A program made the position numbers and the translations under genes. The notes below the pieces were generated by a model. The model saw nothing but the letters and a program-made list of their open reading frames with translations, made no database searches and was not told where the DNA came from. Positions 38,689 to 52,726 of a stretch of DNA of 64,000 bases are shown here, piece after piece (positions within the stretch are counted from its first letter, which is position 1; the number at the start of each line of letters is the position of its first letter). Location of the stretch: NCBI GenBank assembly GCA_963969395.1, contig OZ017797.1, positions 4,836,001-4,900,000 of the forward strand. Reading direction: 5' to 3'. This DNA is from Pseudoscleropodium purum (Eukaryota; Streptophyta; Bryopsida; Hypnales; Brachytheciaceae).

Positions 38689-39614
38689 CCTCTAAGTGTT
38701 TTGAACTATGTTTTCATCAAAAACACTTTGAAACTACCATTTCTAGTGCAAGTTCCAAATTTTAAAAGAAACAAAATTTTGGACACATGTAACTACAAGA
38801 TCTTGCAATGCGATGGTTTGAGAAGTTGGGAAAAAATTTTACAAATTTCCACTATGTAGATTGCAAAATATTAGCATTTGAAGTGACAAAAAACTTTTTT
38901 CTAGCCTTACAAAAAAACAAGCAACTACACTTCACATGGTCACATTTGTATGAAAAAATGTCCCAAATAGTAGGGCTTCTTTGGATTCATTCTTCAAAGC
39001 AAGTTGGTTGTATGCTTAAAAAAATTTAGACCATTTGGAATTGTAAAACATATAGGAAAAACATAGTAAGTAGAAAGAAATAGAAAATGATTCAAAATTT
39101 TAAATTGTTTAGAATACAATTATGGAATTGGAAAATGCCCATTCCAATGGTTGTAATGTTGTAATAAAAAATCTACATCCTATGATTTTATTTTATTTAT
39201 AAAATATTGAAAATTGAATTAAATAAGGACTTCAAAGTTTATTTCAAAGTAAAAAATTCATAACTACCCACAAACTAAAATTCCTCATAACTTTCATCTC
39301 ATTAATCAAAATAGAATGATTCAAAACTTTCCACTTACATATAAATCCAAAAAATCAATTTTAAATTTCATTTCTTAAAAAAATGATTTTTAAGGATTTC
39401 TTTTTATCTACCCAAGTTACCCATTAAGCAATGAAAATTACATTTCATGCAATAACTTTTCAACCATATAGTCAAAAGTTATGAATTTTTTTAGGCCTTA
39501 AAGTTACTCCTTGGGTGCATGTTGTGTGAAAATTTCAAAGAAAAAAAAAATCCATTCGTATTGAACATCCAAAATCACTATATTGCCAAAAAATTTAGTT
39601 TGGGCATTTAAGGA
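38689..39614 (+). mobile_element. TTAA-flanked MITE, copy B
   Basis: Same orientation and body as copy A. Starts CCTCTAAG at 38689 (outer tetramer TGAA, a decayed TTAA) and ends TTTAAGGA at 39614, followed by TTAA at 39615-39618. About 926 bp. Diverged terminal bases suggest an older insertion than A or D. Confidence 0.7.
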
Positions 39615-39776
39615 TTAATTGTGTACAAACACTTCCCAAAGGCTTTTGTCTCTAGAAAAATGGTATGCTCTTAAGCAACCTTTTAAGAGTTGATTGCACT
39701 TGGGGGGACTTCAACTCCTCACAACCCTTTTCAATAAATTTTTGTAGGAAGAAAACAAAATTGGCATTTAACTTAA

Positions 39777-40680
39777 AACCTAAAGGACCAAGTTGCATTT
39801 TTTGGCTATTTAGAAAATTTTGGCAAGTGTGTATGACTAGAGATTTCTATATTTTTGGCCCAATTTTAATGGACAAGTAATATTTTTTGTATGCACTAAA
39901 TTTCATGACATTTAGAAATAGGAGTCAAAAGTTATAGTTTAATATGTTACTTTCTTTTTGTAACTAGGCAATTTGGGCAGATAAAAAAAAACACTCTTTC
40001 TAAGAACAAATATTTGAAATTAGTTTTCTAGAATTATATATACATGGATAGCTTTGAATCATCCATTTTGATGAATGAGTCAAAAGTTATGAGGATTTTT
40101 TGTTTGCAAACAATTATCGATTCCCTACTCTAAAATAAACTTTGAAAATCGTTTATTTTACCCAATTTTCAATTTTTGTGGAAAGAAATAAAATCATAGG
40201 ATGTAGACTGTTTATTACAATGTTGCAACCATTAGGATTGGCATTTTTCAATTCCATGTTTAAATTCATAATAATTTAGTATTTCGAATCATTCTCTACT
40301 ACTACCTATGTTCTATTTTTTTCCTATATGTTGTACAATTCCAAATGATCTGGAAATTTTCAAGCATGTAGACAACTTGTCTAGGAAAAATAATCCAAAG
40401 AAGGACCACCATTTTAGTCACTTTTTATAGAAAAGTGAGCTTGTAACGTGCAGTTGCCTTGCTTTCTGCAGGGTAGAAAAATGATTTTAGTGAATTTGAA
40501 TGCTTGTATCTTGCAATCTACATGGTGGAAATGTTTGAAATTCTTATAACATGTTTTCGATACTATATACTACAAGATCCTCTAATTACTTATGTTAGAA
40601 AAAGTTTTTTTTTCAAACATTTAGTACTTGTGCTAAAAATGGCACTTTTTGGTGAAAACATAGTCATGAAACTTTAGGGA
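39777..40680 (-). mobile_element. TTAA-flanked MITE, copy C (inverted relative to B)
   Basis: Opposite orientation to copies A and B, same orientation as D. Starts AACCTAAAGGACC at 39777 (TTAA at 39773-39776) and ends CTTTAGGGA at 40680 (TTAA at 40681-40684). About 904 bp. With copy B it forms a long inverted repeat separated by about 160 bp. Confidence 0.75.
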
Positions 40681-40684
40681 TTAA

Positions 40685-43317
40685 ATCATTTCCTATTTTT
40701 TGGTCCTTTGTAAAATTAGTAACGAATATTTGAAGTTGAAATGCAATAGTGACTAAAAGCAGCCACCTACCACGATATACACTCTTGGTACAATGAAGAA
40801 AGAGAAATGTTACTCGTAGACCCTTTTAGAGTGGGGTCACTTTTGGAGCACCCTACCTCAGAGAACAAAAAAAAAGTTTTTTCTCCATAGACAACTATGG
40901 ACTCCAAAAAACTATCCCCACAAGACTCTTCATTCACGGTGGTCGTGCATGTGCATTTGACGAAGTGAGGCGCCCTCCTTGGGCCGCTCCCAGCCACAGA
41001 CTTTTTTTCTCAGTTGGTGGTGACTTGGGAAGGTGACAAAATCAAGCTTTTGAACGGAAGGAAATGGAAAAGAGGGAAGAATACATTCGGCTGCCGTGCT
41101 CAAAGAACAATATCTCACCAGGAAGATCAGATTCTCTGCTGTTTTCCTTGGTTCTCAAAGTTTGCACTGGACATGCAAGGTGGGCCACTTTTTTTTGGCT
41201 ATTCTGCCTAGTTACTATTATTAGACTGGTCAAATTTTCATTATTTTCTTGTTGGCAAACAAAAGGAGGTTCCTACGCACCAAAGATTGTGGCATTTGGA
41301 TACCGTCTACAAAAGTTATCGAGGGTCAAAGTTTTTTTTTAAGGAGAGGTGATGGAATAGTTTCATCTGCGCGGGTACATATTGATTTCCTAGATGTACC
41401 TAGAGTGATGATGGCAATTTTGGGTCAATGGGGCATTTGGGAACAATGTCCACCTTACTTGTATGTATGTACCTACAATATGCTTTGCAATCATTTAATC
41501 AATTCCTCAAAGGTATGTTTGCATTTTGGTCAAATACATGTGGTGTTAGCCAAGGAAGTCCAACATGAATGTGTATCTAAATTCATATATATTGTAGTTT
41601 ACGTGTGTGAGTCAAATTTAGGATCTTGTTTGCAACAATGCATACATTGTATATTGTTTGTGGGTCAATTTCTCAAGCTGAAAATAACATTTTTGATTTT
41701 TTCTAGGTACAGAGGTTGCACCCTATCATATTTTACAATAGCCATCATTTTTATGATTCATAGAAGCAGTTTTCTTTTTGTGACAATATTCAAAGCTTGA
41801 TACCCAATGTAGCGGTCATGACAAAATGGAGTTTTAAAAATTAATGTGGATACCGATAAATGTTTCTACAATTTTGAGCTCAACATGTTATAAAAAAAAA
41901 GAATGTGAACTTGTTTTTAGAGATGTGTTAAAAGAATCATTGTCAAGAATGTGATCAAAGAAGGCACTTTAATCACACTTCCATTTTCCTCCTATATGGT
42001 TATGAAAAAAGAATTAGAATAACTTCCTATTAATATATTTGGGAAACTTGTCTATATAATATACAATATGTGAAGATTTGAAATTGAATTTCCACGTCAA
42101 ATTTTGGGAGACATGTCACCTCACACCATTCACAAGATGACATGTGAAACTTTTTTTAAATTACAAAAATGATCTAATTTATACTAGATTTGACCTTCAT
42201 ATAGGGTAATTTAGACCACATTAAATAGACTAGATATGGTGGAAGCACCCATTCCCAACCAAAGATCCACTTCCCAACCTGTAGGGTGCACTATTTCCAA
42301 CCAATGTTGGAACAAATTTTCAACCAAAGCTTTGAATGTGTGTTTTCTTCTTTTCAAAGTTGGGACCAAGTTAACCAAGTCATGACACAAGTCCCAAAGT
42401 AGTGAGCAAGTAGTAGTTCCCAAATGATCGGAATTAGAAGATTCTACATATTGTGTATAAGTTTGGATTAGCTACCAGCTTCCAAAATTCATAGTAATTT
42501 TGATTTAGGGCATAAAATTACCCAAAAAATTGCAATCTCTATGATTTCTATCTTTTGACATGGTAAAAAATTTACATCACCTTATACTACTCCAAAACAT
42601 GTGTGGAATCACTAAAATGACCACCTACGGGTACTTCTTCTATAGTCTTAGTATCTCTTTGGATTATTGTTGCATTCTTCTGCTTTGCTTTTGAATAAAA
42701 TTCAGGCTTTTTCATCTTCTTTTTTTTCCTTCTTCTTTCTTTACAGTCTCATTTCTTTAAATCAAATGACATTTTGATTTCAATGGAACTTCATACATTA
42801 CTGATTTCCAGAGGGGAATTTCAATGCGTGCCCTTGGACTGATTTTGCCTGGCTAGCATTGTATGCTGTACTGTACATTCACACTCCCTAAGGTAAAACT
42901 TATCTCTCTCTTTTTTTTCCTTTTTTTTCTTTTTTCTTTTCTTTTTGGGAAAGAACGGTGACTGTAAGGTAAAACTTATCATTATGGAAAAGGTCTAAAG
43001 ACTATTCAGCTACCCCATTTTTGTGGTCCAGAGAACCCACGCCATCTGGAATCTAGAGTCAAGCCAAGATTTTGTCCCGATTTGCCAAACAATATGGATC
43101 CTTTGACTAGGAAGCATCAATCCTTCTTGCAAAAAGAAATTTAAAAAAAGAAGGTACTCAACTGCTTTGAATTTGGGAGTGAGAGGAAAGCCAGGGAGGA
43201 TTGACCCCTTCTATTGCCCCATGTTTTACCCTTTAGAAAATTCTGAAATTTTTTATTTGCCACATACGATAAAATTTGCAAATTCTTAATTCATACTTGC
43301 AATCAAAGACCCCAAAC
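40685..43317. other. Intergenic DNA with old repeat fragments
   Basis: 40690-40870 is related to 61515-61670. 41200-41340 is related to 50560-50710. A 183-codon frame on the plus strand (41249-41800) is rich in hydrophobic and Cys residues, has no recognisable domain and lies in repeat-derived sequence, so it is not called as a gene. A pyrimidine tract lies at 42900-42950. Confidence 0.4.
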
Positions 43318-43590
43318 ATTAGAGGATTTTTTGGGGTTGGAGAGGGCTGTTTCAAGCAGCTTCACCATGCAATTCCCCCCACAGCAAAGAGAACGTCACG
43401 TTAGAAAAACAAAAAAATTTAAATGAAGTTTCTTAAAATGAAAACAAAGTTGGAAAAAAATTTACTTTTTTTTTTGGAAACTGACATGGCAATTGCTTCG
43501 CCACATCAAGCAATAGGTTTCAACCAGTTTGTAGGGTCAAAGAATGGCATGGAACTCACATCCCTCCTAGACCCCAAAAAATCCTCTAAT
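43318..43590 (+). mobile_element. MITE with ~30-bp terminal inverted repeats (TTAGAGGAT family)
   Basis: Left end ATTAGAGGATTTTTTGGGG from 43318; right end CCCCAAAAAATCCTCTAAT to 43590. The arms match beyond that into a GAGGG block. Length 273 bp with an A-rich centre and no coding capacity. No clear target duplication. A diverged inverted copy lies at 28141-28421. Confidence 0.8.
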
Positions 43591-46000
43591 ATTAGCTACG
43601 GGACATGATGAAATACAAAATTTAAGCGGTATAAAATAGGGGGCAATTTTTGACATTTACCCTACGGTGGGGCAATAGAGGGGTCAGTCCTCCCTGGTTA
43701 TGAGAAAAGGGGCTTTGAAGTTTCAAGCAAGAGTCTCCTGTAACTCACAAGGATGAGTATAAAACAAAATAAATGATATGTCAAGAAATAAACTACTATA
43801 AACTACTATAACAATGTGTTGGAAAAAACTCAGTCCAATTGCCCATGTGGATTGAAAGATTACACTGTTTGAAGTGAAGAAAGAAAAAAGGTTCTTTTCA
43901 TTCCCAAGAAATGGGGTCAACAAACTTCGAGTTCTCTTGGTGTAAAATTTCTTCTCTTGATGAGTTTGCATTTCTCCACTATTGAGTTTGAAATCTTGTT
44001 AGGTCCCTCCATGCCAAATTTAAGAAGTAAATACAGAGTCTAACTTATTATTGATCATCCTACAATGCAAGGAAGTTAAATAAATATGCAAAACACTAGC
44101 CATTTTTTATAATCTCTTGTGCTATGAGAAAATCTTCTATTTGAAATCCAAATGTAGGTGAAAGGTTAGGGACAAACATTTGGAATATGTGGAAAAATTT
44201 TCAATTTTTTTAACTTTATAGATTGCAAAATAATAGGGCTTGATGTTTGAAGGAAAATATTTTTCCTCAAAACCATCCCAGCATAGCTAACAAAGTTTGA
44301 CTCCTTTTAGAATGTGATTTGAGAACTATTTTTTTGTTGAACAATTTTATGTCATACTTTATTAATCACATACTTGCTAAAATTTGAAACTCGATAAAGG
44401 TTTTAGCAAAAGATCACCAAATTTTCTAAATTGCCCAAATTTTTCTAGAGAGTATAACTTTTGATCCAAGCATCCAATTGGAATTTTTTTTTAAATTTCA
44501 TGAAGGTGGTAAATGTTCACATCTTATATCAAATTTTTGAGAACATTCATAGCTAAAATTCGCTTTGCATGCCCCTATATAAGTTTTTAAGTATTCATTG
44601 AATGAACATTTGGTCTTTAACTCTTAAAAATTAATTACAAGCCCTACTAGCATTTTGAAAGTCAAAATCTAAAATTTGACATAGTTCTTGATTTTAAATG
44701 TCTTGAGCTTAACTAAGAAATGTAGCTCAAATAATCTAATTTTTAATCCATTTGGATTTTTTTCAAAATTTTTATAGTTGTAATTTTTGTTACATTTTGA
44801 AGATAGCATCTTAGAAGCTCAAGATACACCACTTTTGAACTTTTCTATTAAATTTCTCTTGGTGTGAGCTCAAAGAATACATTAATTACAACATAATGTT
44901 TTTCTCGATTATCTCCATTTTTCATTAAAAAAATTTATACTATTGAAAGCATTTTTGTAATTACTATAATTTTTATTAAAAAATCTATTTTAAAATTTAT
45001 ATAAAATTCAGCTTGATATTGTTAATTATAAAGAAATCAAATTAAAGTTTAGATACAAACTACAATATATGAAAAATATCAAAATTTTGAAATGTACGTT
45101 TCAACTCTATAATAATAGGACAAAATTGCAACTATTCATTCTAAAAAAAATTCTTGTGGAAAGGGAAGGTCTTCTACAATGAGTTTACAACAATTACAAA
45201 TGCCATATTAGTGATTGTAGCAATGGCATTGGGCACACCAACAACTTGTTGGTTTCAATCCTAATACACTATTGTGATAATTATATTTAGTTTTACTTAT
45301 CCATTTACTTTACTTACTTTAATTCTCATTTTTTTGACCAACAATGTTCAAGTTGGCGTTCAATGTTGGTAATATTAATGATGTTTTTAACAAATAGTGT
45401 ACATATTGACATTTAGTGTTTTTAATACTAAATATCATGATTAGTGTAGTATATTGAAGTTCATCCTTTTTTCATTTGTGATTAAAACAAACTAATAAAT
45501 TTATATTAAACATTTAAGGAGTTGTTTAGAAAACAAGTGTTATGATTGCAAGGAAAGATGCTCATGCATAATAGAATAGGTAATTTGAAAGAAGAATCTC
45601 TTTATGAAAAATGACATATTTTGGGTAGAATCTTATTTCCATTTGGCACTAGCTACCTTAGCTCTAACCAATATGGTAAAAAAAATGGGATGAAATTGCA
45701 AAGCAACTCTCTAAAATACTCCACTATTAGATTCATCAATAGTTGGATGAAAGTCTCTAATACTACAGTAGGAAATTTTATGGATGAATACTTCATACTA
45801 TTGATTGTATTTATTTTCGCCTTCCATGGCTGTTGTTCAACTTGCCAGAAAACGAAAAAAACATGTCCGGCTGCCACGCCTTATTTAGCAAAAAATAAAG
45901 AGAATTGTGGCAGTCCGTCTTTAGAAGCCATCATGCCAGTCTATAATTCTGACAGATGCCTACTTCCATTTTCATTACAACAATTTTCCAGGCCTGTAGA
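43591..46000. other. AT-rich intergenic DNA with a MITE fragment
   Basis: 44100-44640 shows weak similarity to the TTAA MITE body (the TAGATTGCAAAATAAT block). No gene seen. The 128-codon plus-strand frame at 45621-46007 lacks a near ATG and has no recognisable domain. Confidence 0.4.
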
Positions 46001-48200
46001 TTTCTGACACCGTGATCTTTGAAAATGGGAAAGAACAACAGTTTTCAGGTGAGGCAACTTAAAGACCTGTTCAGTTCGCTCTCAGTCTGCTCCGTCGCAG
46101 TAGAATTGATCATATAGAAAAAAAAATTACAGCCAGTCTGTCCATATCCCGGTAAACATGAGTAAAAATCCTCAATACAGACAACTGACACACGCACGAA
46201 CAGAATAGTATCCATTATATGCAGTAAATCTTGCAGAATCCAACACACTTCAGCACTTAGTTGAAGTGTTTTCAAAAGGTCTTATGCAGATCTTCTGTGC
46301 TCACTAGTTAACTTAAGTACTAAACTGCTTCAGACAGTCAGTGCAGTGCAGGTCGATCGGTCTCAGAGAATTGAACTGAAGTGAGCAGAGTGACGACGAC
46401 GACATTGCCTGCATGTTCGAGCTACACTCCACTGACCAGATCGATTTCAACCGAATTAATTATTCGATCGATGCCACGAAAGAACTCCATACTTCACTCC
46501 ACTGGAACTGAACAGCGGAAGCTTGTCAATTAGGGCTCTACTCTGGAGATGATAACTTGTAGATAACACACGGAAAGAAGTTATGGATGTACGAGTGTGT
46601 AGCAGGCGATGATCGCATGTTCCCAATATGATGGGAGCAGTGATGACAGATCTACAGCCTCCGTAAGAGCCGTAGTTACTGTAAGTATTAGAGCCAGGCA
46701 TGAGAGGCTGTGAGAGGATCGGAAGAGGGCCATATCCGAAGCAAATCCAATCCGTTTCCCATATATCTCATTAGCGTAGCGGACTCATTCATGTATGCCA
46801 GCTGGTCCAATCCTCTCACCGGTGCAGTTTATTGTGCGGGATTTGGGGAGTGGTTCCAATTAATACTCCACCCAACCAGCCATGGCTGCCTGAACTCCGT
46901 AATATTATATCAATCTTTCTTTCATCATTTTATTCTTCCAAGTCATTGAGGCAGATATCGTTTCTGATCTTCTTCGATCATTGCTGGCTCTTACCGATCA
47001 GGCTGCGGTCATCGATTACCGGTCACCAGCTTCCCCGATCGACGACTGATCGAACAGCTACAGACCGGACTACATGAATTGGTAATTTCGGCTATGCAGC
47101 ATACAGTAAATAATGCTGCATATCTTTCTCGCCTACGTGTACTTTCTAACCTAGTACGTTACGTATCCCCTTGTTTCAGTTCGAGTTGTCCACGGGTGCG
47201 AATCAAATCCATCGTGTGCTTAAAAAAGAGCTGGAACTGATCAATCGATCAAACAGGGCGAGCTAGAACCGCGGGGCCAACGTACGGGGGCGGTACATTC
47301 GTGTAGGATGCAGGGGGGGCTTCGGACTCCCCTTCCGAGTTCCGAGTTTCCGACACTTTGTGGGCGTGTTTGGCGTTGACTGTTCCGGTGGATGCAATCA
47401 TAGAAAAATTCGCGGAGATCGCGGCAGATCCTTCCTGAATCCGAGAGAAATCGACTGGAACCGTACATTCTTGCGATCGATGATGTGATTCGCTGCATGA
47501 ATTCCATGGCGCACCGTAAATAGGAAAACAATCTTCGGCTCACCAGTGGGGCTGAGGTTTAGGGCTCACCAGCAATTTCGGGCGTCAGCATTGAGAACCC
47601 GGCGTTCAGTCGTTGTATGCTGGCAGACAAACGAATGGGACAAAGCAGAAGAATGTTGTACCAGTTTCCCTGGAAGCCTGGACCCACGGAACCCTGAGTG
47701 GACGGAACCAAACTACCAAAGGTCAGCGCAGGGCAGCGGGCAGAGCTCTATTTCAGTTTGTTTTTATTGGGTTGTTTGGAAAACAACCCGGCCCATACGG
47801 AGTCTTGTTGGCCTAATTTTAATCTCAAATTAAATCTATCTGCTTTCGGAATGAGATGGCGTTCAAGTGCATCAAAAAACGCCATAGTAGCTCATAGCTG
47901 TCTATACGCCAGCTTCATCTCCACTTCTCCACGGCAGGTGTTGTTGTATGGGTTTCTTTTTCGTCGTAGAAATAAACTTCAATGTTTGCCAACAAAATAA
48001 AACAAGCAGGAGTCTTCAGTGTACATGTTTTAGTGGGATTTGTGGACCGGTAATACCGATGTGGCTGGTAGTCGCGGATTTGATCGCCGGATTTCACCTA
48101 CTAGCTGGTACCTGTGAGGAATCCGTTTACTATTTATTACGGGATACAGTGGGCTGGAGGAGACTGTTTCCGGATGTGAATAACTGATATATTCTAATTA
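46001..48200. other. GC-richer island without a recognisable gene
   Basis: The composition resembles the gene-bearing regions, with many GATCG motifs, yet no protein family is recognisable. The best small candidate is a minus-strand frame 46456-46701 (81 codons, ATG) starting MPGSNTYSNYGSYGGC, a Gly/Ser/Tyr-rich start that might be a first exon. Other frames (47241-47543 minus, 47546-47833 plus) look random. It may hold a lineage-specific gene, a non-coding transcript or a decayed gene. Confidence 0.3.
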
Positions 48201-49117
48201 TTGGAGACATTATTCTATCCAACCGAAATATTGTATTCCAAGATACTCGTAACTTGTTACTGTCTTGTTGATGATAAGGTGCTGTTGCACTACTCACCCC
48301 CGACCACCGCATTTTCAACTGCGACGAAAGCGGCACTCAAATCTTTGGAGATGCTCAACACGCTTGTTTCAAAATATAAAAATGAAAAAAATCTTTGGAG
48401 ATTTTCAGGCCGGTTTGTGAAGTCAAGCATTGGACTAGTATCTCCAAAATTTGCCGCTTCTGCAGACGAAGAAAGCATAGTTACCATAGGATCAAATTGG
48501 CATTTTCCTTCAACACAGATTTTACTTGCCATATTCGTCCAAATACTAGAGGAATTCTAGTTTACAAAATTCATTTCATTTTAGAACGACTGAAGACTTC
48601 AGTTGTTTTTTCCTTCCATGTAACCGTAGGGGCTAGGTTTTCAGAGAATCTTGACAAATACTCCTTCATAATCAAACTACAATTATGTGAACTTCCTTGG
48701 GATCTTTTTCTTTTGTCTTCAAAAAGTGCATCTATCAATCTAAGTCTTGGGGTTTTGAATCACAATTTGAACTTATAGTTTTTTGCATTCAAAGTTTGAT
48801 AAAAAAAATTTTGAATAGTGGCTTCAAGGTTGCCTATGGTCTCCAAGAGGAAGGTGGAAACTCGTCATCGAATGGCCATTTTAGAAAGATTTTGAACTTC
48901 AAGTTTGGGTAATTGTCCTGAAGACCTCAAATGTCTTTCAATGGTTAATACCCTAAAAAAATATATACCATATGGCGAATTTCATTAAAATGACAATCAT
49001 TTTGCAACTTTGGCACTTTCTTAGTTTGGACAATGTGGTCTAAAATCTATACCCATCCAAGATGGTTTTGACCGGGTAGCTAGTCAATCTAAAAATGACC
49101 TATGAAATATTGCCATA
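48201..49117. other. Intergenic DNA, no gene called
   Basis: Two near-identical AATCTTTGGAGAT blocks lie about 65 bp apart at 48339 and 48390. Together with TTGGACTAGTATCTCC near 48430 they look like parts of a small MITE, but its limits are unclear. Confidence 0.35.
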
Positions 49118-49121
49118 TTAA

Positions 49122-50046
49122 CCCCTAAAAGACCAAGGTCCATTTTTTGGCAATATAATTTTTTGGGGCAGGTGCATGTGAGTAGAGATTCATATATTTT
49201 TGGTCCAAATTTTAATAGAAGTTGAGGACGAGGAATATCTTTCACGTGCACAAATTTCACAGTATTTGAAATTATGAATAAAAAATTATAGCCTAATATG
49301 TAGTTTGTTTCTCAACTTGAGCAGTGTGGGCAGATTTGAAAATATCATTTTTTTCAAAAACAAAAATTTGAAATTAATTTTAAAGATTTATATAAACATA
49401 GAAAGCTTTGAATCATTCCATTTTGATCAATGAGTCAAAACTTATGAAGTGTTTTAGTTTGTAGGCAGTCGTGGATTCTCTACTCCAAAATAAACTTTGA
49501 AGTTCTTTATTGAACTCAAATTTCAATACTTTTGAAAAGAAATAAAAATATTAGGTGAAGATTGTTTATTACAATATTACAACCATTGGAATGGACATTT
49601 TTCCATTCCATAATTAAATTATTAACAATTTAGTATTTTGATTCATTCTCTACTTCTTTCTACTTATTATTTTTTTCTTATATGTTGTATAATTCCAAAA
49701 AATCTGAAAATTTTCAAGCATGTAGCCAACTTGCCTTGAATAATGAATCAAAAGAGTTGAAACCATTTTGGACATTTTTTCATATAAATATGACCTTGTG
49801 AAGTGCAGCTGCCCGGTTTTTTTCAGAGACTAATAAAAGGCTTTTTGTCAATTGAAATGCTAATATCTTGCAATCTACAAGATGGAAATTTCTGAAATTT
49901 TTCCACATCTTTTAAAATGATCATACTACAAGATCCTATGGTTGAATGTGTGCAAAAATGTTTTTAAGTTTTTTTTTTCCATACTTATCCTAAAAATGGC
50001 AGTTTTGGAGCATTTTTGGTGAAAACATAGTAAGGAACTTTAGGGG
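49122..50046 (-). mobile_element. TTAA-flanked MITE, copy D
   Basis: Best-preserved inverted copy of element A: begins CCCCTAAAAGACC at 49122 and ends CTTTAGGGG at 50046, with TTAA at 49118-49121 and 50047-50050. Length 925 bp, almost the same as copy A (922 bp). No coding capacity. Confidence 0.8.
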
Positions 50047-50050
50047 TTAA

Positions 50051-52726
50051 CAAAATTCGCCATACATATATCTGTTAATCCGTGATTTTTTTTTTCAAAA
50101 GTGGAGGAGAATGATCAACTAAAATCCTATCTCTGGCCCTTTGGAGATAAAAACATAATGTTGGTGACCACCCAAAGCCAATTAAAACAAAAAGTGATTC
50201 ATGTCACATCGCTATGGCATGAAGCTTAAAGCTGGTTGTTGAGGAGTTAAGTCTACTGTTGGTTTCAATGTGCCGTCTCTGTGGAGATCAGTCCATGGCA
50301 AGATGGGCAAGTCTTTGAGTTCTTTACAAAAGTGAAGACAAGGTTTACATGACAAGGTAATCCTAACAACTTTGAACCCAAAATCATCCAAGAGAGACGA
50401 AATTCAATAAATAATTGAAGGAATTGGCTATACCAACTAAAGCATATTGAAATCGTCCGTTACATGAGAGGACAGTTTGCATGAGAAAAGTTAACTCTGA
50501 AAGAACTAGCTTAGGGTAGAGACACCCTAAACTTTGCCATTTTTTCTACTAAGTTTTTAGTACTAGACTGATATGTTCTATTATTAGATTAGACTGGTGA
50601 AATTTATATTTTTTTGCATTGGCAAGTGAAAGGAGATTTCAATATCCCAAGAAACACAACATTTGGATACCATATGTAAAAGTTATGAAGGATCAAAGTT
50701 TGTATTGATGCCACAGTTAACTACTTCTAGACCATTCATTGAATTTTGAATTGAAGATTGCAGGGTCCTCCAATTCGTAAGACTGCGAGATTTCCAATGT
50801 TTTGCATTATCTCTTGATGATCATTTTTTTCTTCTCATGATGAGCATTACTAATTTTGAACTTTCAAAAGTCAAAAAATAGTTAAATGTGCCATATCAAT
50901 AGATATTATTAAACTATTTCTTCAAGAGAAAGTACATACTGATTTAGGAGATATAAACATTATAACCATCTCATCAAATGGTGCTTTAAGGCATGGTGAG
51001 ATTTTGAATGTTGCTACCTTATAAGGTAGAAATGCCATAGAGCAACTAGGCTTAATAAGCATTCTTTGGTATAGAGGTGCATATTGCATTCACCAATGCA
51101 GTACAATGAATATTTAAAGGGGTGGAGGTGTCCATAGGCTTATGTGATTCCAACTTCAAAATTAATAACTAATCATAGAATGCTACATTCAATAAATTTG
51201 TAGATTGTAGTTGAAGGCTCAAACTACTACTTACAATGAGATATGTTTTTGCTTGTGTTTCACCAAAAAATACTTCAAAAACCCTATTTTTAGTGCTAAG
51301 AGATATAATGGAATTTTTTCTTGGCATATTCAACCTTAGATCATGCATTAGACTTATATAAGAATTTGTGGAAAAAGTTTCAAACACTTAGACCATATTG
51401 ACTGTAAGATAGAATTATACAAAGTGAAAAGATGATACTTAACTTTACTAGATTATCATACTTTGAATGCCCCAAATTAAAAAAACATTCACTACAAAGT
51501 TTTGAGTTTAAATTGTCACGGTGAATTGAAAATATACATTTTTTTTTAATTAAAAAATTTTCATTTTTATATAAATTGTTAAATAAAAGTAGATGCAAGA
51601 TAGAAGGAATTGCTAATAGTTCTAAAATTTAATTCCAACATGTTAACTTAGCCAATGAAATTGTTGTAGTAAGTTATCTATATCATATAGAACTTTTTTG
51701 AAAATTGTACTTGAAATTTTGCAATTTTTTTCTGTTGTCTGGATTTGAGCATTTTTATCTTGAAAGGGAATATTTTTTCCTCTTGGGAATTAAATGAAAC
51801 AAAATTTATAATTCTAGAAAACTATTACATTTTCTTACTTTTCAAAAAAATTTCAAAAATTATAATAAAATTTGACATCATAAATATTTGCCTAAAATCT
51901 TTAAAATCCATTTCAAGGACTTTCAATTAGTGTCTTATAAAATGTCCAAAGAGAACCTAGATAAATTTCATCAATTACTATAATGTGGCATAGGCATCAA
52001 TAAAAAGTCTAAAAAATACATGGACAAAAATAATCTAATTTGCACATTAAAAGATTTGACCTTTATAGGACACAAATCTACTACAAATCTATAATGTCCT
52101 TTTAGGATGAAATATATATGATATTCAATAAAATTAAGTTTTTTCCATTGAAACTGAAGTGTTAAAAAAATGTTTTCATAACATCAAGTAATTGAAGGAT
52201 TCATTGCAACTGTCCTAAAAAATAAAATGCAAGTTTGAGGAAATGATTCCTTTAAAATAAAGAATAGAAATATAGAAAATGGATATTCAATGAACAAAAT
52301 AATATATTAATAGAAATTACACTATGAATGCCACTTAATGTTATGAGCATGCCTTTTTTAACCTTAATCTTAATTTGCATTCAAATTTTCTTGGAATTGT
52401 AGGTGAAGAGAGTATGACATTATGTTATCCATCATAATTATGTAACATCCAAATTTTCATGTAACATCAAATACTTGATTTTGTTAAGGATTTTACAAAT
52501 TTTAGCTAATGTCACAACAAAAGTTGGAAGTGTTCATTTTGTCCTTATTGAATACCATTATAAAAATAAAGGGATGTCATAACAACAATGTTTGTAAAAC
52601 CAACCAAATGCACAATGTTTCAGTATTTAAAATTTACACTAAAGAATTTTCACTTAGAAATTGTACACTAGATCCTTGTACTTTTTAAATCACAATTCAA
52701 TTTTCTCAAAGAACATGGTTTCCAAC
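50051..52726. other. AT-rich intergenic DNA
   Basis: No gene recognised. 50560-50710 is a diverged relative of 41200-41340. Confidence 0.4.

Noticed and set aside
41249..41800. 183-codon plus-strand frame
   Set aside because: No recognisable domain, atypical Cys/hydrophobic composition, and part of it is a diverged dispersed repeat shared with 50560-50710.
45621..46007. 128-codon plus-strand frame
   Set aside because: Starts at a TTG, has no recognisable domain and spans a composition boundary.
48290..48532. 80-codon minus-strand frame that looks protein-like
   Set aside because: It contains two copies of an AATCTTTGGAGAT block typical of MITE ends, and no flanking exon could be joined.
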